Of a stretch of DNA of 32,180 nucleotides, positions 1 through 9,439 are shown piece by piece (positions within the stretch are counted from its first letter, which is position 1; each line of letters starts with the position of its first letter). The stretch spans positions 1 through 32,180 of the forward strand of contig NZ_WTVM01000038.1 in assembly GCF_012910885.1 (NCBI RefSeq). The letters are read 5' to 3'. Both the position numbers and the translations under genes were made by a program. The notes under the pieces are model-generated. The model was not told where the DNA came from, searched no databases, and worked only from the letters and a program-made list of their open reading frames with translations. The DNA comes from Azoarcus taiwanensis. GTDB taxonomy: Bacteria; Pseudomonadota; Gammaproteobacteria; Burkholderiales; Rhodocyclaceae.

Positions 1-444
1 GTCCCAGGCACCGAAGCGCTCATGCAAAACGGCGTAGAGCTCCGGTTCCCCGCCGCGCGGCACGACGACGAAAGCATCCGGCAAGGGGTTGGTTGCGAGC
101 CCGCCGAGCACATCGCCCAAGCCGCTCTGCTCCAGTTGTCGCAGCGCCTCGTCGCGCGACACGAAGCGATAGCTCGCGACCTGTGCGTCGGCCTGCAGCC
201 GTCGTTCGATCGCGGCGACGCCAGCGTTGTCGACCGCGTCCCGCATGAAGATGCTGATCTCGGGCGTCCCTGACACACCGCGTGCCAGGGTCGACACGTT
301 GTCGAGCAGCAGATACCCGGCGGCCGGCAGGGACAGCGCGATACCGACGACCATCGCAGACAACACCGTACCCACAGGCTGGCGCACCAGCCGTCGCAGG
401 GCCTGCAGGGCCGCGCGCAGATGCAGTTGCACCCAGCTCAACAC
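1..444 (-). CDS. ftsX: Cell division protein FtsX, N-terminal part (cut by window edge)
   Basis: Membrane partner of FtsE; in other bacteria FtsEX couples the divisome to peptidoglycan hydrolase activation. The 148 visible residues read without a stop from a GTG at 444-442, which overlaps the ftsE stop by 7 nt; a TTG at 441-439 is the next possible start. Near the N-terminus is a basic stretch (RAALQALRRLVRQP), then one hydrophobic membrane segment at about residues 22-42, then a periplasmic domain beginning with the family-typical pattern of 'LARG' followed by 'PEISIFM'. The C-terminal three membrane segments lie beyond the window. The overlap with ftsE implies translational coupling. Identity rests on this pattern and on position after ftsY-ftsE; only the exact start is uncertain. 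Confidence 0.9.
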   Translation of the reverse strand, partial: MLSWVQLHLRAALQALRRLVRQPVGTVLSAMVVGIALSLPAAGYLLLDNVSTLARGVSGTPEISIFMRDAVDNAGVAAIERRLQADAQVASYRFVSRDEALRQLEQSGLGDVLGGLATNPLPDAFVVVPRGGEPELYAVLHERFGAWD

Positions 445-1103
445 GCCGAATCCCCGACCAGGATGCCCTTTGCCAGCGCCAGTCGGCGCGGCCTGTAGGC
501 GTTGAACAGGCTTTCGTCGTGGGTTGACACGATGACCGTCACGCCGGCCTCGTTGAACGACTTGAACAAGGCCGCGATTTCCCCCGCATGCGCGCGGTCA
601 AGGTGGGCGGTCGGCTCGTCGGCGATCAGGATGGACGGCCGGTTCACGATCGCCCGGGCAATTGCCACCCGCTGCTGCTCACCGCCCGAAAGACCTGCCG
701 GCATCTCACGCTCGCGCCCGCCAAGCCCCACGCGCTCCAGCGCCGCGGCGACCCGCCTCTCTACGTCCCTTGGCGGATGACCGGTGATCACCAGTGGCAG
801 CATGACGTTGTCCAGTACGCTGCGATCGAACAACAGCCGACTCTCCTGCAGGACCAAGCCGAGATTGCGGCGCAGATAAGGAATCGCTGCCGGCCGCAGG
901 CGAGACACATCCTGCCCGTTGATGCGCACCACGCCGTCGGTCGGCCTCTCGATGACCGGAATCATCTTCAGCAGTGTGCTCTTGCCGGCACCCGAGTGCC
1001 CGGAAAGAACCACAAACTCACCGTGACGGATCTCGAAGCCAACTCCGGCGAGCGCCACATAGTTGCCCGGGTAGCGCTTGACGACGTCCTCGAAGACGAT
1101 CAT
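438..1103 (-). CDS. ftsE: Cell division ATP-binding protein FtsE
   Basis: ABC-type ATPase of the FtsEX complex at the inner face of the cytoplasmic membrane. The 221-residue length is normal for the family. Visible motifs: Walker A GHSGAGKS at residues 35-42, Q-loop Gln86, ABC signature LSGGEQQR at 138-145, Walker B ILIADEP at 158-164 and the H-loop His195. The 'VVKRYPGNYVAL' N-terminus is FtsE-like. The ATG overlaps the ftsY stop by 4 nt (ATGA) and its own stop overlaps the ftsX start, so ftsY-ftsE-ftsX reads as one translationally coupled operon on the minus strand. All catalytic elements are intact. Other ABC ATPases such as LolD are similar, but the gene order settles the call. Confidence 0.95.
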   Translation of the reverse strand: MIVFEDVVKRYPGNYVALAGVGFEIRHGEFVVLSGHSGAGKSTLLKMIPVIERPTDGVVRINGQDVSRLRPAAIPYLRRNLGLVLQESRLLFDRSVLDNVMLPLVITGHPPRDVERRVAAALERVGLGGREREMPAGLSGGEQQRVAIARAIVNRPSILIADEPTAHLDRAHAGEIAALFKSFNEAGVTVIVSTHDESLFNAYRPRRLALAKGILVGDSAC

Positions 1104-2146
1104 TCGGCCGGCGTATCGGCGCCCGTCCCTGGCGAGCGCGCGAACACGGCGTCGACAAACTCGCGGGTGCGGAACGGTTGCAAGTCGTCGATACCTTCAC
1201 CGACACCGATGAACCGCAAGGGCTTGGGCGACTGACGCGCGATCGCCGCGACCACGCCACCCTTGGCGGTACCGTCAAGCTTGGTCAACACCAGCCCGGT
1301 CACACCGATCGACGCATCGAAAGCCTTCACCTGGGCCAGCGCGTTCTGCCCGATGTTGGCGTCGAGCACGAGCAGCACTTCGTGTGGAGCGCCAGCGTCG
1401 GCCTTGCCGATCACGCGCTTGACCTTGGCGATCTCCTCCATCAGGTGCAATTGGGTCGGCAGCCGGCCGGCCGTGTCGGCGAGCACGATGTCGATGCCTC
1501 GCGCCTTGGCGGCATTGACCGCGTCGAAAATCACTGCGGCGGAGTCACCCGAGTCCTGCGCGATGACGGTAACGCCGTTGCGCTCGCCCCAGGTCTGCAG
1601 TTGCTCACGCGCAGCGGCGCGGAAAGTGTCGCCGGCGGCCAGCAGCACGCTCTTGCCCTGTGCCTGGAAATGCTTGGCCAGCTTGCCGATGGAGGTCGTC
1701 TTGCCCGAACCATTCACCCCCGCGATCATGATGATGAAGGGGCTGTGTCCGCTGACTTCGAGCGGTTGCTCCAGCGGCAAGAGAATGTCGGTGAGGCTTT
1801 CCGCCAGCGCCTCCTGCAGCTGATCGGCGGTTTCCAGACGGTCGCGCTTCCAGCGCTTGCGCAATTCGTCGATGAGGTGCTGCGTGGCCTCGACACCGCA
1901 ATCGGCCATGAGCAGGGTGCTCTCCAGCTCCTCGAGCAGGTCTTCATCGATCTTGCGGCGTCCGAACAGGCTCGCCAGGCCACCGCCGAACTGTTGTCGG
2001 GTACGGCTCAACCCCGCCTTCAAGCGCTCGCCCCAGGACGGGCGCGCAGTGGTTGTTGCGGCCTCGACGGCCGCTGGCATGGCCTCGCTTGCAGCCTGGC
2101 TGCCTTCTACTTCGGACTTGGGGGATTTCTTGAGGAAACCAAACAT
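1100..2146 (-). CDS. ftsY: Signal recognition particle receptor FtsY
   Basis: SRP-family GTPase that docks ribosome-SRP complexes at the membrane for co-translational insertion. It has 348 residues: a short Ala/Glu-rich A domain (about 1-40), the helical N domain (about 40-130) and the G domain. Visible GTPase motifs: GVNGSGKT at 143-150, DTFRAAA at 173-179, DTAGR at 224-228, TKLDGTAKGG at 288-297 and the closing GVGEGIDDL at 314-322, all typical of FtsY. The acidic A domain is much shorter than in E. coli, as is common in betaproteobacteria. It is the first gene of the ftsY-ftsE-ftsX operon, divergent from the M16 peptidase genes across a 141-bp gap in which I found no convincing promoter. 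Confidence 0.97.
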   Translation of the reverse strand: MFGFLKKSPKSEVEGSQAASEAMPAAVEAATTTARPSWGERLKAGLSRTRQQFGGGLASLFGRRKIDEDLLEELESTLLMADCGVEATQHLIDELRKRWKRDRLETADQLQEALAESLTDILLPLEQPLEVSGHSPFIIMIAGVNGSGKTTSIGKLAKHFQAQGKSVLLAAGDTFRAAAREQLQTWGERNGVTVIAQDSGDSAAVIFDAVNAAKARGIDIVLADTAGRLPTQLHLMEEIAKVKRVIGKADAGAPHEVLLVLDANIGQNALAQVKAFDASIGVTGLVLTKLDGTAKGGVVAAIARQSPKPLRFIGVGEGIDDLQPFRTREFVDAVFARSPGTGADTPAE

Positions 2147-2287
2147 GGCGGTTCCGGTCTCTAGGGACGTTCAGCGTTCGGATTGACAGGTTGACGTTAA
2201 GATTCGCCCCGGCCGGCGACCCCGCCGGAGCGAAGCCGGGCATCCGAACGAATCGGCCGCAAATTCTATCAGATGCAGGACTTACGA

Positions 2288-3658
2288 ATGTTTCATCGAC
2301 TTGCCGCACTGACTACGCTGCTTGCCACCGCCCTGGTTCTAGGCGCCCCTGCCGCAGCCAACCCGTTCGAAACCACGCTCGACAACGGCATGAAGATCAT
2401 CGTCAAGGAAGACCGACGAGCGCCGTCCGTGGTGCACATGGTGTGGTACAAGGCCGGGGCCATGGATGAGCCCGACGGCGTGTCCGGTATCGCCCACATG
2501 CTCGAGCACATGATGTTCAAGGGCACCGAAACCCTCGGCCCCGGGGAGTTCAACCGGCGAGTTTCCGCGGTCGGCGGTCGCGACAACGCCTTCACCAGTC
2601 GCGACTACACCGCCTACTTTCAGCAGGTACCGCCCGAGCATCTCGAGCAGATGATGCAGCTCGAGGCGGATCGCATGGCCAACCTCAAGCTCGCCGAAGA
2701 ACAGTTCCTGCCCGAGGTCGAGGTCGTCAAGGAAGAACGGCGCCTGCGTACCGACGACAACCCCCGCGCGTTGCTGTTCGAACAACTCATGGCCACTGCG
2801 TTTCTGTCCCACCCCTATCGCCGGCCGGTGATCGGCTGGATGGAGGACATCGAGACCTACACCATGGCGGATGCCCAGCGCTGGTACGACGACTGGTATG
2901 CTCCGAACAACGCGACGCTCGTGGTCGTCGGGGACGTGGATCATCAGGCGGTGATCGAGCTCGCCCGGGCACACTATGGCACCATCCCCTCGCGGGTCCT
3001 GCCGGGGCGCCGCATTCCCGCCGAGCCACCACAGCGCGGCCCGCGCAACACGGTGGTGCGAGCCCCCGCCGAACTGCCGATGGTCGCGCTCGCCTGGCAT
3101 GCACCAACCCTGCGTGCTCCCACCCAAGATGAAGACGCCTACGCCTTGCAGGTATTGTCGTCGGTGCTCGACGGTTTCGACGGCGCACGCCTGCCCCGTC
3201 ACCTGGTGCGGGAGCAGGAAATTGCGGTCGCGGCCGGCGCGAGCTACGGGGGCACTGGTCGCGGCCCCTCGCTCTTCCTGTTGATGGCCACGCCCGCTCA
3301 GGAGCGCAGCGTCACCGAAGTCGAGCAAGCCCTGCTCGCCGAGATCCGGCGCATCGCCGACGAAGGCATTGCGGAGGACGAACTGCGGCGGGTCGTTACC
3401 CAGGCAGTCGCCGGGCAGGTGTACAAGCGCGACTCACTGATGGGCCAGGCGATGGAGATCGGGTTCCTCGAACTCGCCGGTCTTTCCTGGCGCGACGAGG
3501 AGGCCTTGCTCGATGGCATACGCCGTGTCACCGCCGATCAGGTTCAAGATGTAGCCCGCCGCTTCTTCGATCCGGACATGATGATCCGGGCCGAACTGGT
3601 TCCGCTGCCGCAAAGCACCACCACGGCCGCTCGTGTTTCTCCCCTGCTTCGTCACTGA
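2288..3658 (+). CDS. M16 family zinc peptidase, catalytic subunit
   Basis: Pitrilysin-type metallopeptidase, probably periplasmic. Start chosen at ATG 2288 because AGGA at 2277-2280 lies 7 nt upstream and the protein then begins directly with a signal peptide (hydrophobic core about residues 5-20, ending in PAAA-NPFE); an in-frame ATG at 2273 is less likely. The inverted zinc motif HxxEH is present as H70-M-L-E73-H74, with the third ligand E150 at the expected distance in a VVKEERR context. The 456-residue length fits a two-domain M16B subunit that needs a partner to close the chamber. The next gene, 10 nt downstream, encodes a paralogue lacking this motif, so the two probably form a heterodimer. 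Natural substrate unknown. Confidence 0.92.
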   Translation: MFHRLAALTTLLATALVLGAPAAANPFETTLDNGMKIIVKEDRRAPSVVHMVWYKAGAMDEPDGVSGIAHMLEHMMFKGTETLGPGEFNRRVSAVGGRDNAFTSRDYTAYFQQVPPEHLEQMMQLEADRMANLKLAEEQFLPEVEVVKEERRLRTDDNPRALLFEQLMATAFLSHPYRRPVIGWMEDIETYTMADAQRWYDDWYAPNNATLVVVGDVDHQAVIELARAHYGTIPSRVLPGRRIPAEPPQRGPRNTVVRAPAELPMVALAWHAPTLRAPTQDEDAYALQVLSSVLDGFDGARLPRHLVREQEIAVAAGASYGGTGRGPSLFLLMATPAQERSVTEVEQALLAEIRRIADEGIAEDELRRVVTQAVAGQVYKRDSLMGQAMEIGFLELAGLSWRDEEALLDGIRRVTADQVQDVARRFFDPDMMIRAELVPLPQSTTTAARVSPLLRH

Positions 3659-3668
3659 GTGAATCCGC

Positions 3669-5005
3669 ATGACCACGAAAAGCATCCGAACACTCATCGG
3701 CGGCACCCTTATCGCCGCGCTCGTCATCACCCTGCCGGCGTTGGCCGGCCCGCAGATCGAGCACTGGCAAAGCGAATCCGGCGCTCGCGTGTTCTTCATC
3801 GAGAGCCGCTCGCTGCCGATGCTCGACATACGGGTGGATTTCGCAGCCGGTAGCGCATACGAACCGGAAGGACTGGAAGGTCTCGCGAGCATGACCCGCG
3901 GATTGCTCGAAACCGGTATCGAGGGGCTGGACGAACAGGCGATCGTCGAGCAGATCGCGGACACCGGTGCGCAGATCAGTGGCGACACCGATCGTGACCG
4001 CAACAGCCTGGTGCTTCGAACTCTCTCCAGCGCGACCGAGCGCGACGCCTCCGTCGATCTCGCGGCGCGCCTGCTGGCGACCCCAAGCTTCCCCGAGGCC
4101 GCACTCGAACGCGAGCGCAACCGCAGCATCGCCGGCCTGCGCGAAGCCTTGACGCGCCCCGCCACACTCGCAAGCCGCGCCTTCTCAGCCGGGATTTATC
4201 CCGAGCACCCCTATGGGCGCCAGACGACACTGGAGTCTCTAGCGCGGATCGACCGCGACGCGCTGGCGGACTTTCATCGCCGCTACTTCGTCGCCAGCAA
4301 CGCGACGGTCACCATCGTTGGCGACATCGACCGCGCCGGCGCCGAACGGATCGCCCAGCGCCTCACGGCCGCACTGCCACGCGGCGAAGCGGCTCCACCG
4401 CTCGCCGAACCGAAAATGCCGGAGGCACGCGTCGAGCGGATCGCCAACGCCTCCGCCCAGGCCCACATTGCAGTCGGACTGCCCGGCATGGGTCGCGAAG
4501 ACCCTGACTACTATCCACTCCTGGTCGGCAATCATGTGCTCGGAGGTGGCGGCTTCACCTCACGACTCACCAAGGAAGTCCGTGATGCACGCGGCTACGC
4601 CTACAGCGTGTTCAGTTTCTTCCATCCGCACCGTGTCGCAGGCCCGTTCCAGATCGGCCTGCAAACCCGCGGCTCCCAGGCGGAATCGGCGCTTGCGGTG
4701 GTGTCGGAGGTGCTCGCGGCCTTTACCGCAGACGGACCCACCGATGATGAACTCGGCGCGGCGCAGAGCAATATCATCAACGGCTTCGGCCTGCGTCTCG
4801 ACTCCAACCGCAAGATCCTCGATCATGTGGCAATGATTGGTTTCTACGGGCTGCCTCTGGACTGGCTGGACACCTACACCGACCACATCGCCGCGGTAAC
4901 CGCCGAGCAGATTCAGGACGCGTTCGCCCGCCGTATTCGGCCAGAGCATCTGGTGACGATCATCGCAGGCGGTGATGGAGATCGTCCAGCCGAAGTGACA
5001 AGCAA

Positions 5006-5009
<4 letters not shown>
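3669..5009 (+). CDS. M16 family peptidase-like protein, non-catalytic subunit
   Basis: A 446-residue M16B-fold protein with an N-terminal signal peptide (hydrophobic about residues 8-26, ending ALA-GPQ). At the place of the HxxEH zinc motif it reads GLASMTRG (about residues 71-78), so no zinc ligands remain. The C-terminal half keeps the family's substrate-binding signature: a GGGGFTSRL segment followed by VRDARGYAY (the R/Y motif). In known M16B pairs the catalytic subunit supplies zinc and the partner supplies the R/Y pair, and these two adjacent genes match that division. Its stop overlaps the TTG start of rsmD. The periplasmic heterodimer is inferred from family knowledge; the motif loss is seen directly. 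Confidence 0.9.
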
Positions 5010-6301
<1,292 letters not shown>

Positions 6302-6319
6302 GCACGCTTGCCGGCCAGG

Positions 6320-6340
6320 GGCCCGGGCCTCGCCCGGGCC
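6320..6340. terminator. GC-rich hairpin between convergent fdx and dynamin-like gene
   Basis: A perfect 9-bp inverted repeat (GGCCCGGGC / GCCCGGGCC) with a 3-nt loop lies 18 nt after the ferredoxin stop and before the end of the minus-strand GTPase gene. There is no T-run on either strand, so efficient intrinsic termination is uncertain; the position between two convergent genes is the main argument. Confidence 0.5.
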
Positions 6341-6349
6341 GCAATCCGA

Positions 6350-8320
6350 TCAGGCGGCCCGGATGGCTGTATCCTCGCCTGACTCGAGGGTGATGTCTGC
6401 GCCCCCGAAAGCCGCCAGAATTGCAGCCTCCATGCGTGCGAGTTCGTCCAGCTGCGCAACCAGGAGGTTGTCGGACTGGAGCAACTCCTCCACCCTGTTT
6501 TCCAGCGTATCAGTCGCTTGATGGATACGCTTGACGCTCTCCAGCCGCCGCTTGAGCTGTAGCTGGTACTCGCGCACCTGGGTTTCCAGCGGCGCCATCA
6601 CTACCCGCAACCACTGCTCGACGTCACGATTCGCGCCTTCGAAGGTCTTTCGCGCCTGCAAGGCCACGGTTTCGAAGAACTTCTGCGTCAGGGTGTGCTT
6701 CTCCGTTGTCACAAGGGTCAGCGTGGTATTGATCTGGCGGTTGAAAGCAGCCTCGAGCCGGTCGAGCTCCTTCTCGTAGCGAAGCGTCGAGAACCCCTCG
6801 GGCCGGCTAAGCTTCAGACCGTGCTCGACACTGAACCGCTTGTACATGGAATCGAGCATCGAGGTGATTTCGCCGATCTCCTGGGTCGAGCGAGCGAGGT
6901 TGGCACGCAAACCGGTGAAGAACCCCTCCATCGCATCGCGCAGCCCTTTTGTGAAGGTCGATGCATCCATCGCCTCGCGAGTTCTGCGGGTTTCATCCCT
7001 GATTGCGTCGAGCCCGAGGTGCGCCAGCAGGTTATTCGTGAGCGTGGAAAAGACACTGCGCACCGCGTAGTATTTTTGCAGACCCTGCTCGAACTCGGTC
7101 TTCTCGGTGCGGATCTTGCGCATCATGTATTCGATAACGTTCTGGTTCTTGCCGCGCAAGTCGGTCAGCTCGCGCAGCTGCTCGTGCAGGCCTTCCAGAC
7201 GCGCTTCGAGCAGCTCCCTGGTCTGACGCACCAGCTCACCGACCTCCGCCAGCGCGTTGTCTCGCACGATTTCGCGCTTGGTGGGCAGGACATCTTCGAC
7301 CAGCGCTCGCTCGAGATCGGCGATACGGCTGCGCGCCACGAGGGCTGTATCGCCATTGATGCGCCCGACCAAGCCCTTCTGGGCTGAAACCGGGAAGACC
7401 TGGGCGGCTGGCAGATCGAGTGTCGCGGCCACCCGGGACACCTGACGGGAGATCTCCTCCTCGATTCTGGCGTCCTCACGCAGCCCGTCCCACAAGCCGT
7501 CAATCTTGTTCAGCACGACGAGCTCACCGCGGCCGGGATTGCGTCCGTTGCGCACGTAATCTCGCCATACCGCCATGTCGCTCTGGGTCACGCCGGTATC
7601 GGCAGCCAGCACAAACAAGACGGCATGCGCGTTTGGCAGCAGGGAGAGCGTCAACTCGGGTTCAGCACCAATGGCGTTCAGACCGGGGGTGTCGAGCACC
7701 ACCAGCCCCTGCTCCAGCAAAGGGTGCGGTATCGAGATGAGCGCGTGACGCCAGCGCGGGATCTCGACCATCCCGTTGGAGTCCGGTTTGAGCCCGTTCT
7801 CGCCGGTGGGGTCGACATCGAAACCAAGCTCGCGTGCGTCCTCGTAAGTGACGCGCTCGGTCTCGCCCACTCGTGCGAGCGCCTGCTGCAAGCTCGCCGC
7901 GGACGAGGGGTCGAGCGGATGCGCGGTCCATCTGTCCGGCTCACGCCGCAACTCGCTGACACTCGCGTCCGTCCGACGGGTCTCGATCGGCAACAGCCGA
8001 ATCTCCGGCTGCGCCCCGGGCTGCCATTGCAGTTCAGTGGGGCACATCGTGGTCCGCCCGGCACTGGAGGGCAACACACGGTCGCCCAGGTCCGAGAAGA
8101 AGATCGCATTGATGAGTTCGGACTTGCCGCGCGAGAACTCGGCGACGAAGGCAATCGTGAGCCTGTCCTCCTTCAGCCGCTCGAGGACATACTGCAGGCG
8201 GAGGTCCACCTGGGCGTCACCGACATCGGAACGGCTCAACCATTGACGCAGATCGGCTACCGTCGCACTGGCGTGCTCCCGCCAGGCAGAATAGGCAGCA
8301 AAGTCGTTGGCCAGACTCAT
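6350..8320 (-). CDS. Dynamin-like GTPase (bacterial dynamin family)
   Basis: A 656-residue large GTPase. G1 loop AEFSRGKSE at 60-68 (Ala where most P-loops have Gly), G2 region RTTMCPTEL at 89-97, G3 DTPG at 210-213, G4 NKID at 271-274. The first 40 residues are a short helical stretch. After the G domain (to about 340) the protein is a long alpha-helical, charged region with heptad-like leucines, as in the stalk of bacterial dynamin-like proteins. I see no clear transmembrane hairpin, so membrane contact, if any, would be peripheral. It is alone: no second dynamin gene adjoins it, unlike many paired systems. A sigma-70-like promoter lies upstream at 8379-8407. Possible roles (membrane repair, vesicle or septum work, phage tolerance) are guesses from the family. 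Confidence 0.85.
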   Translation of the reverse strand: MSLANDFAAYSAWREHASATVADLRQWLSRSDVGDAQVDLRLQYVLERLKEDRLTIAFVAEFSRGKSELINAIFFSDLGDRVLPSSAGRTTMCPTELQWQPGAQPEIRLLPIETRRTDASVSELRREPDRWTAHPLDPSSAASLQQALARVGETERVTYEDARELGFDVDPTGENGLKPDSNGMVEIPRWRHALISIPHPLLEQGLVVLDTPGLNAIGAEPELTLSLLPNAHAVLFVLAADTGVTQSDMAVWRDYVRNGRNPGRGELVVLNKIDGLWDGLREDARIEEEISRQVSRVAATLDLPAAQVFPVSAQKGLVGRINGDTALVARSRIADLERALVEDVLPTKREIVRDNALAEVGELVRQTRELLEARLEGLHEQLRELTDLRGKNQNVIEYMMRKIRTEKTEFEQGLQKYYAVRSVFSTLTNNLLAHLGLDAIRDETRRTREAMDASTFTKGLRDAMEGFFTGLRANLARSTQEIGEITSMLDSMYKRFSVEHGLKLSRPEGFSTLRYEKELDRLEAAFNRQINTTLTLVTTEKHTLTQKFFETVALQARKTFEGANRDVEQWLRVVMAPLETQVREYQLQLKRRLESVKRIHQATDTLENRVEELLQSDNLLVAQLDELARMEAAILAAFGGADITLESGEDTAIRAA

Positions 8321-8378
8321 GATGATCGCTCTCCGTTATCCCGCGACAACATGCCGCAGCCTTGAAGAATAGCATCTA

Positions 8379-8407
8379 AGCATAACCCCGGCGCTGTCGC
8401 TTTCCAA
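8379..8407 (-). promoter_or_regulatory. Predicted sigma-70-type promoter of the dynamin-like gene
   Basis: On the minus strand, TTGGAA (8407-8402) and TATGCT (8384-8379) are separated by exactly 17 bp, leaving a leader of about 50 nt before the ATG at 8320. Pattern match only; not compared with mapped start sites. Confidence 0.45.
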
Positions 8408-8464
8408 GCAATCGCGGGCACTGACGACGAGCGGGGCCCGGATGCCGACCAATGGCACTATTGT

Positions 8465-9280
8465 TCAGCGGCGCTGACAGTGCGGGCACCAGTAAGTCGC
8501 CCGCTGCGCGAGCAGTTCACGTCGAACCGGTTTCCCGCACACCCTGCAGTCCAGGCCTGCACGCGAGTAGACGTAGTACTGCTGCTGAAAGTAGCCGGGA
8601 CGACCATCGCCACCCACGAAATCACGCAAGGTACTGCCGCCGGCCGCAATCGCATTCTCGAGGGTTTCCCTCACTGCGGCGACCAGTCGCGCACAGCGCA
8701 CCTTTCCCAAGCTGCCAGCTGGCACCAACGGATGGATCCGGGCGCGGAACAGACTCTCCGATGCATAGATATTGCCGACTCCGACGACACGCCTGGCATC
8801 CATCAGCACGACCTTTATCGGAGCACGCAAGCCGCGTGTCGCGCTGTACAGATACTCACTGTCAAAGCCCTCCCCGAGTGGCTCGGGCCCAAGCGACGCG
8901 AAAGCCGGATGGTTCAGCCCTTCTCCGGCTTGCCACAGCATCATGCCGAAGCGACGTGGATCTCGAAGTCTCAATGAACGCGGACCGAACACGATATCCA
9001 CATGATCGTGCGGCAAGGGCGCGTCTTCTGTCGCCACCACCCGCAAACTGCCGGACATGCCCATATGCACAATCAGGCAACCGGTATCGAAATCAAGCAG
9101 GAGGTACTTCGCCCGGCGACGCACTTCACACAATGTCTGGCCGGCGAGCAAAGCGCCGAGGTCGGGAGGCACCGGCTGGCGCAAGCGATGGTTGCGAACC
9201 ACCACCCCAGTCGCCCGGCTGCCAAGCAAGGGTTCGCGAATGCCGCGACATGTGGTTTCCACCTCGGGCAATTCCGGCAT
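8465..9280 (-). CDS. mutM: Formamidopyrimidine-DNA glycosylase
   Basis: Base-excision repair enzyme that removes 8-oxoguanine and formamidopyrimidines and nicks the abasic site. The start was set at ATG 9280 because catalytic Pro2 and Glu3 must follow the initiator Met (MPELPEVET); the open frame continues upstream to 9874 but that part is not MutM-like. The 271 residues include Lys58 in the RRRAK context, the DNA-binding KVVLMD and VGNIYASE segments (about 156-175), and a C-terminal zinc finger with C245, C248, C265 and C268. All catalytic and metal residues are intact. It is divergent from the TPR gene, with 159 bp between them. Confidence 0.97.
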   Translation of the reverse strand: MPELPEVETTCRGIREPLLGSRATGVVVRNHRLRQPVPPDLGALLAGQTLCEVRRRAKYLLLDFDTGCLIVHMGMSGSLRVVATEDAPLPHDHVDIVFGPRSLRLRDPRRFGMMLWQAGEGLNHPAFASLGPEPLGEGFDSEYLYSATRGLRAPIKVVLMDARRVVGVGNIYASESLFRARIHPLVPAGSLGKVRCARLVAAVRETLENAIAAGGSTLRDFVGGDGRPGYFQQQYYVYSRAGLDCRVCGKPVRRELLAQRATYWCPHCQRR

Positions 9281-9318
9281 TCTGAAGACTCCGATTGCAG
9301 GGTTACAGGCCGACCGGC

Positions 9319-9348
9319 TTGCTCGCCCGGTGCGATTGTGCCTAACAT
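9319..9348 (+). promoter_or_regulatory. Possible promoter for the TPR-lolB-ispE operon
   Basis: TTGCTC (9319-9324) and TAACAT (9343-9348) are 18 bp apart in the mutM/TPR divergent gap, about 90 nt before the ATG at 9440. A weak consensus match, offered only as the best candidate. Confidence 0.3.
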
Positions 9349-9439
9349 GCTGCGAACCCGGACGGCTTTTCAGGCTCATATACAGGCGCAGCCCACATTG
9401 TAAGGCCCCACCCATCCGGACCTGCCTGGACACAAACGC

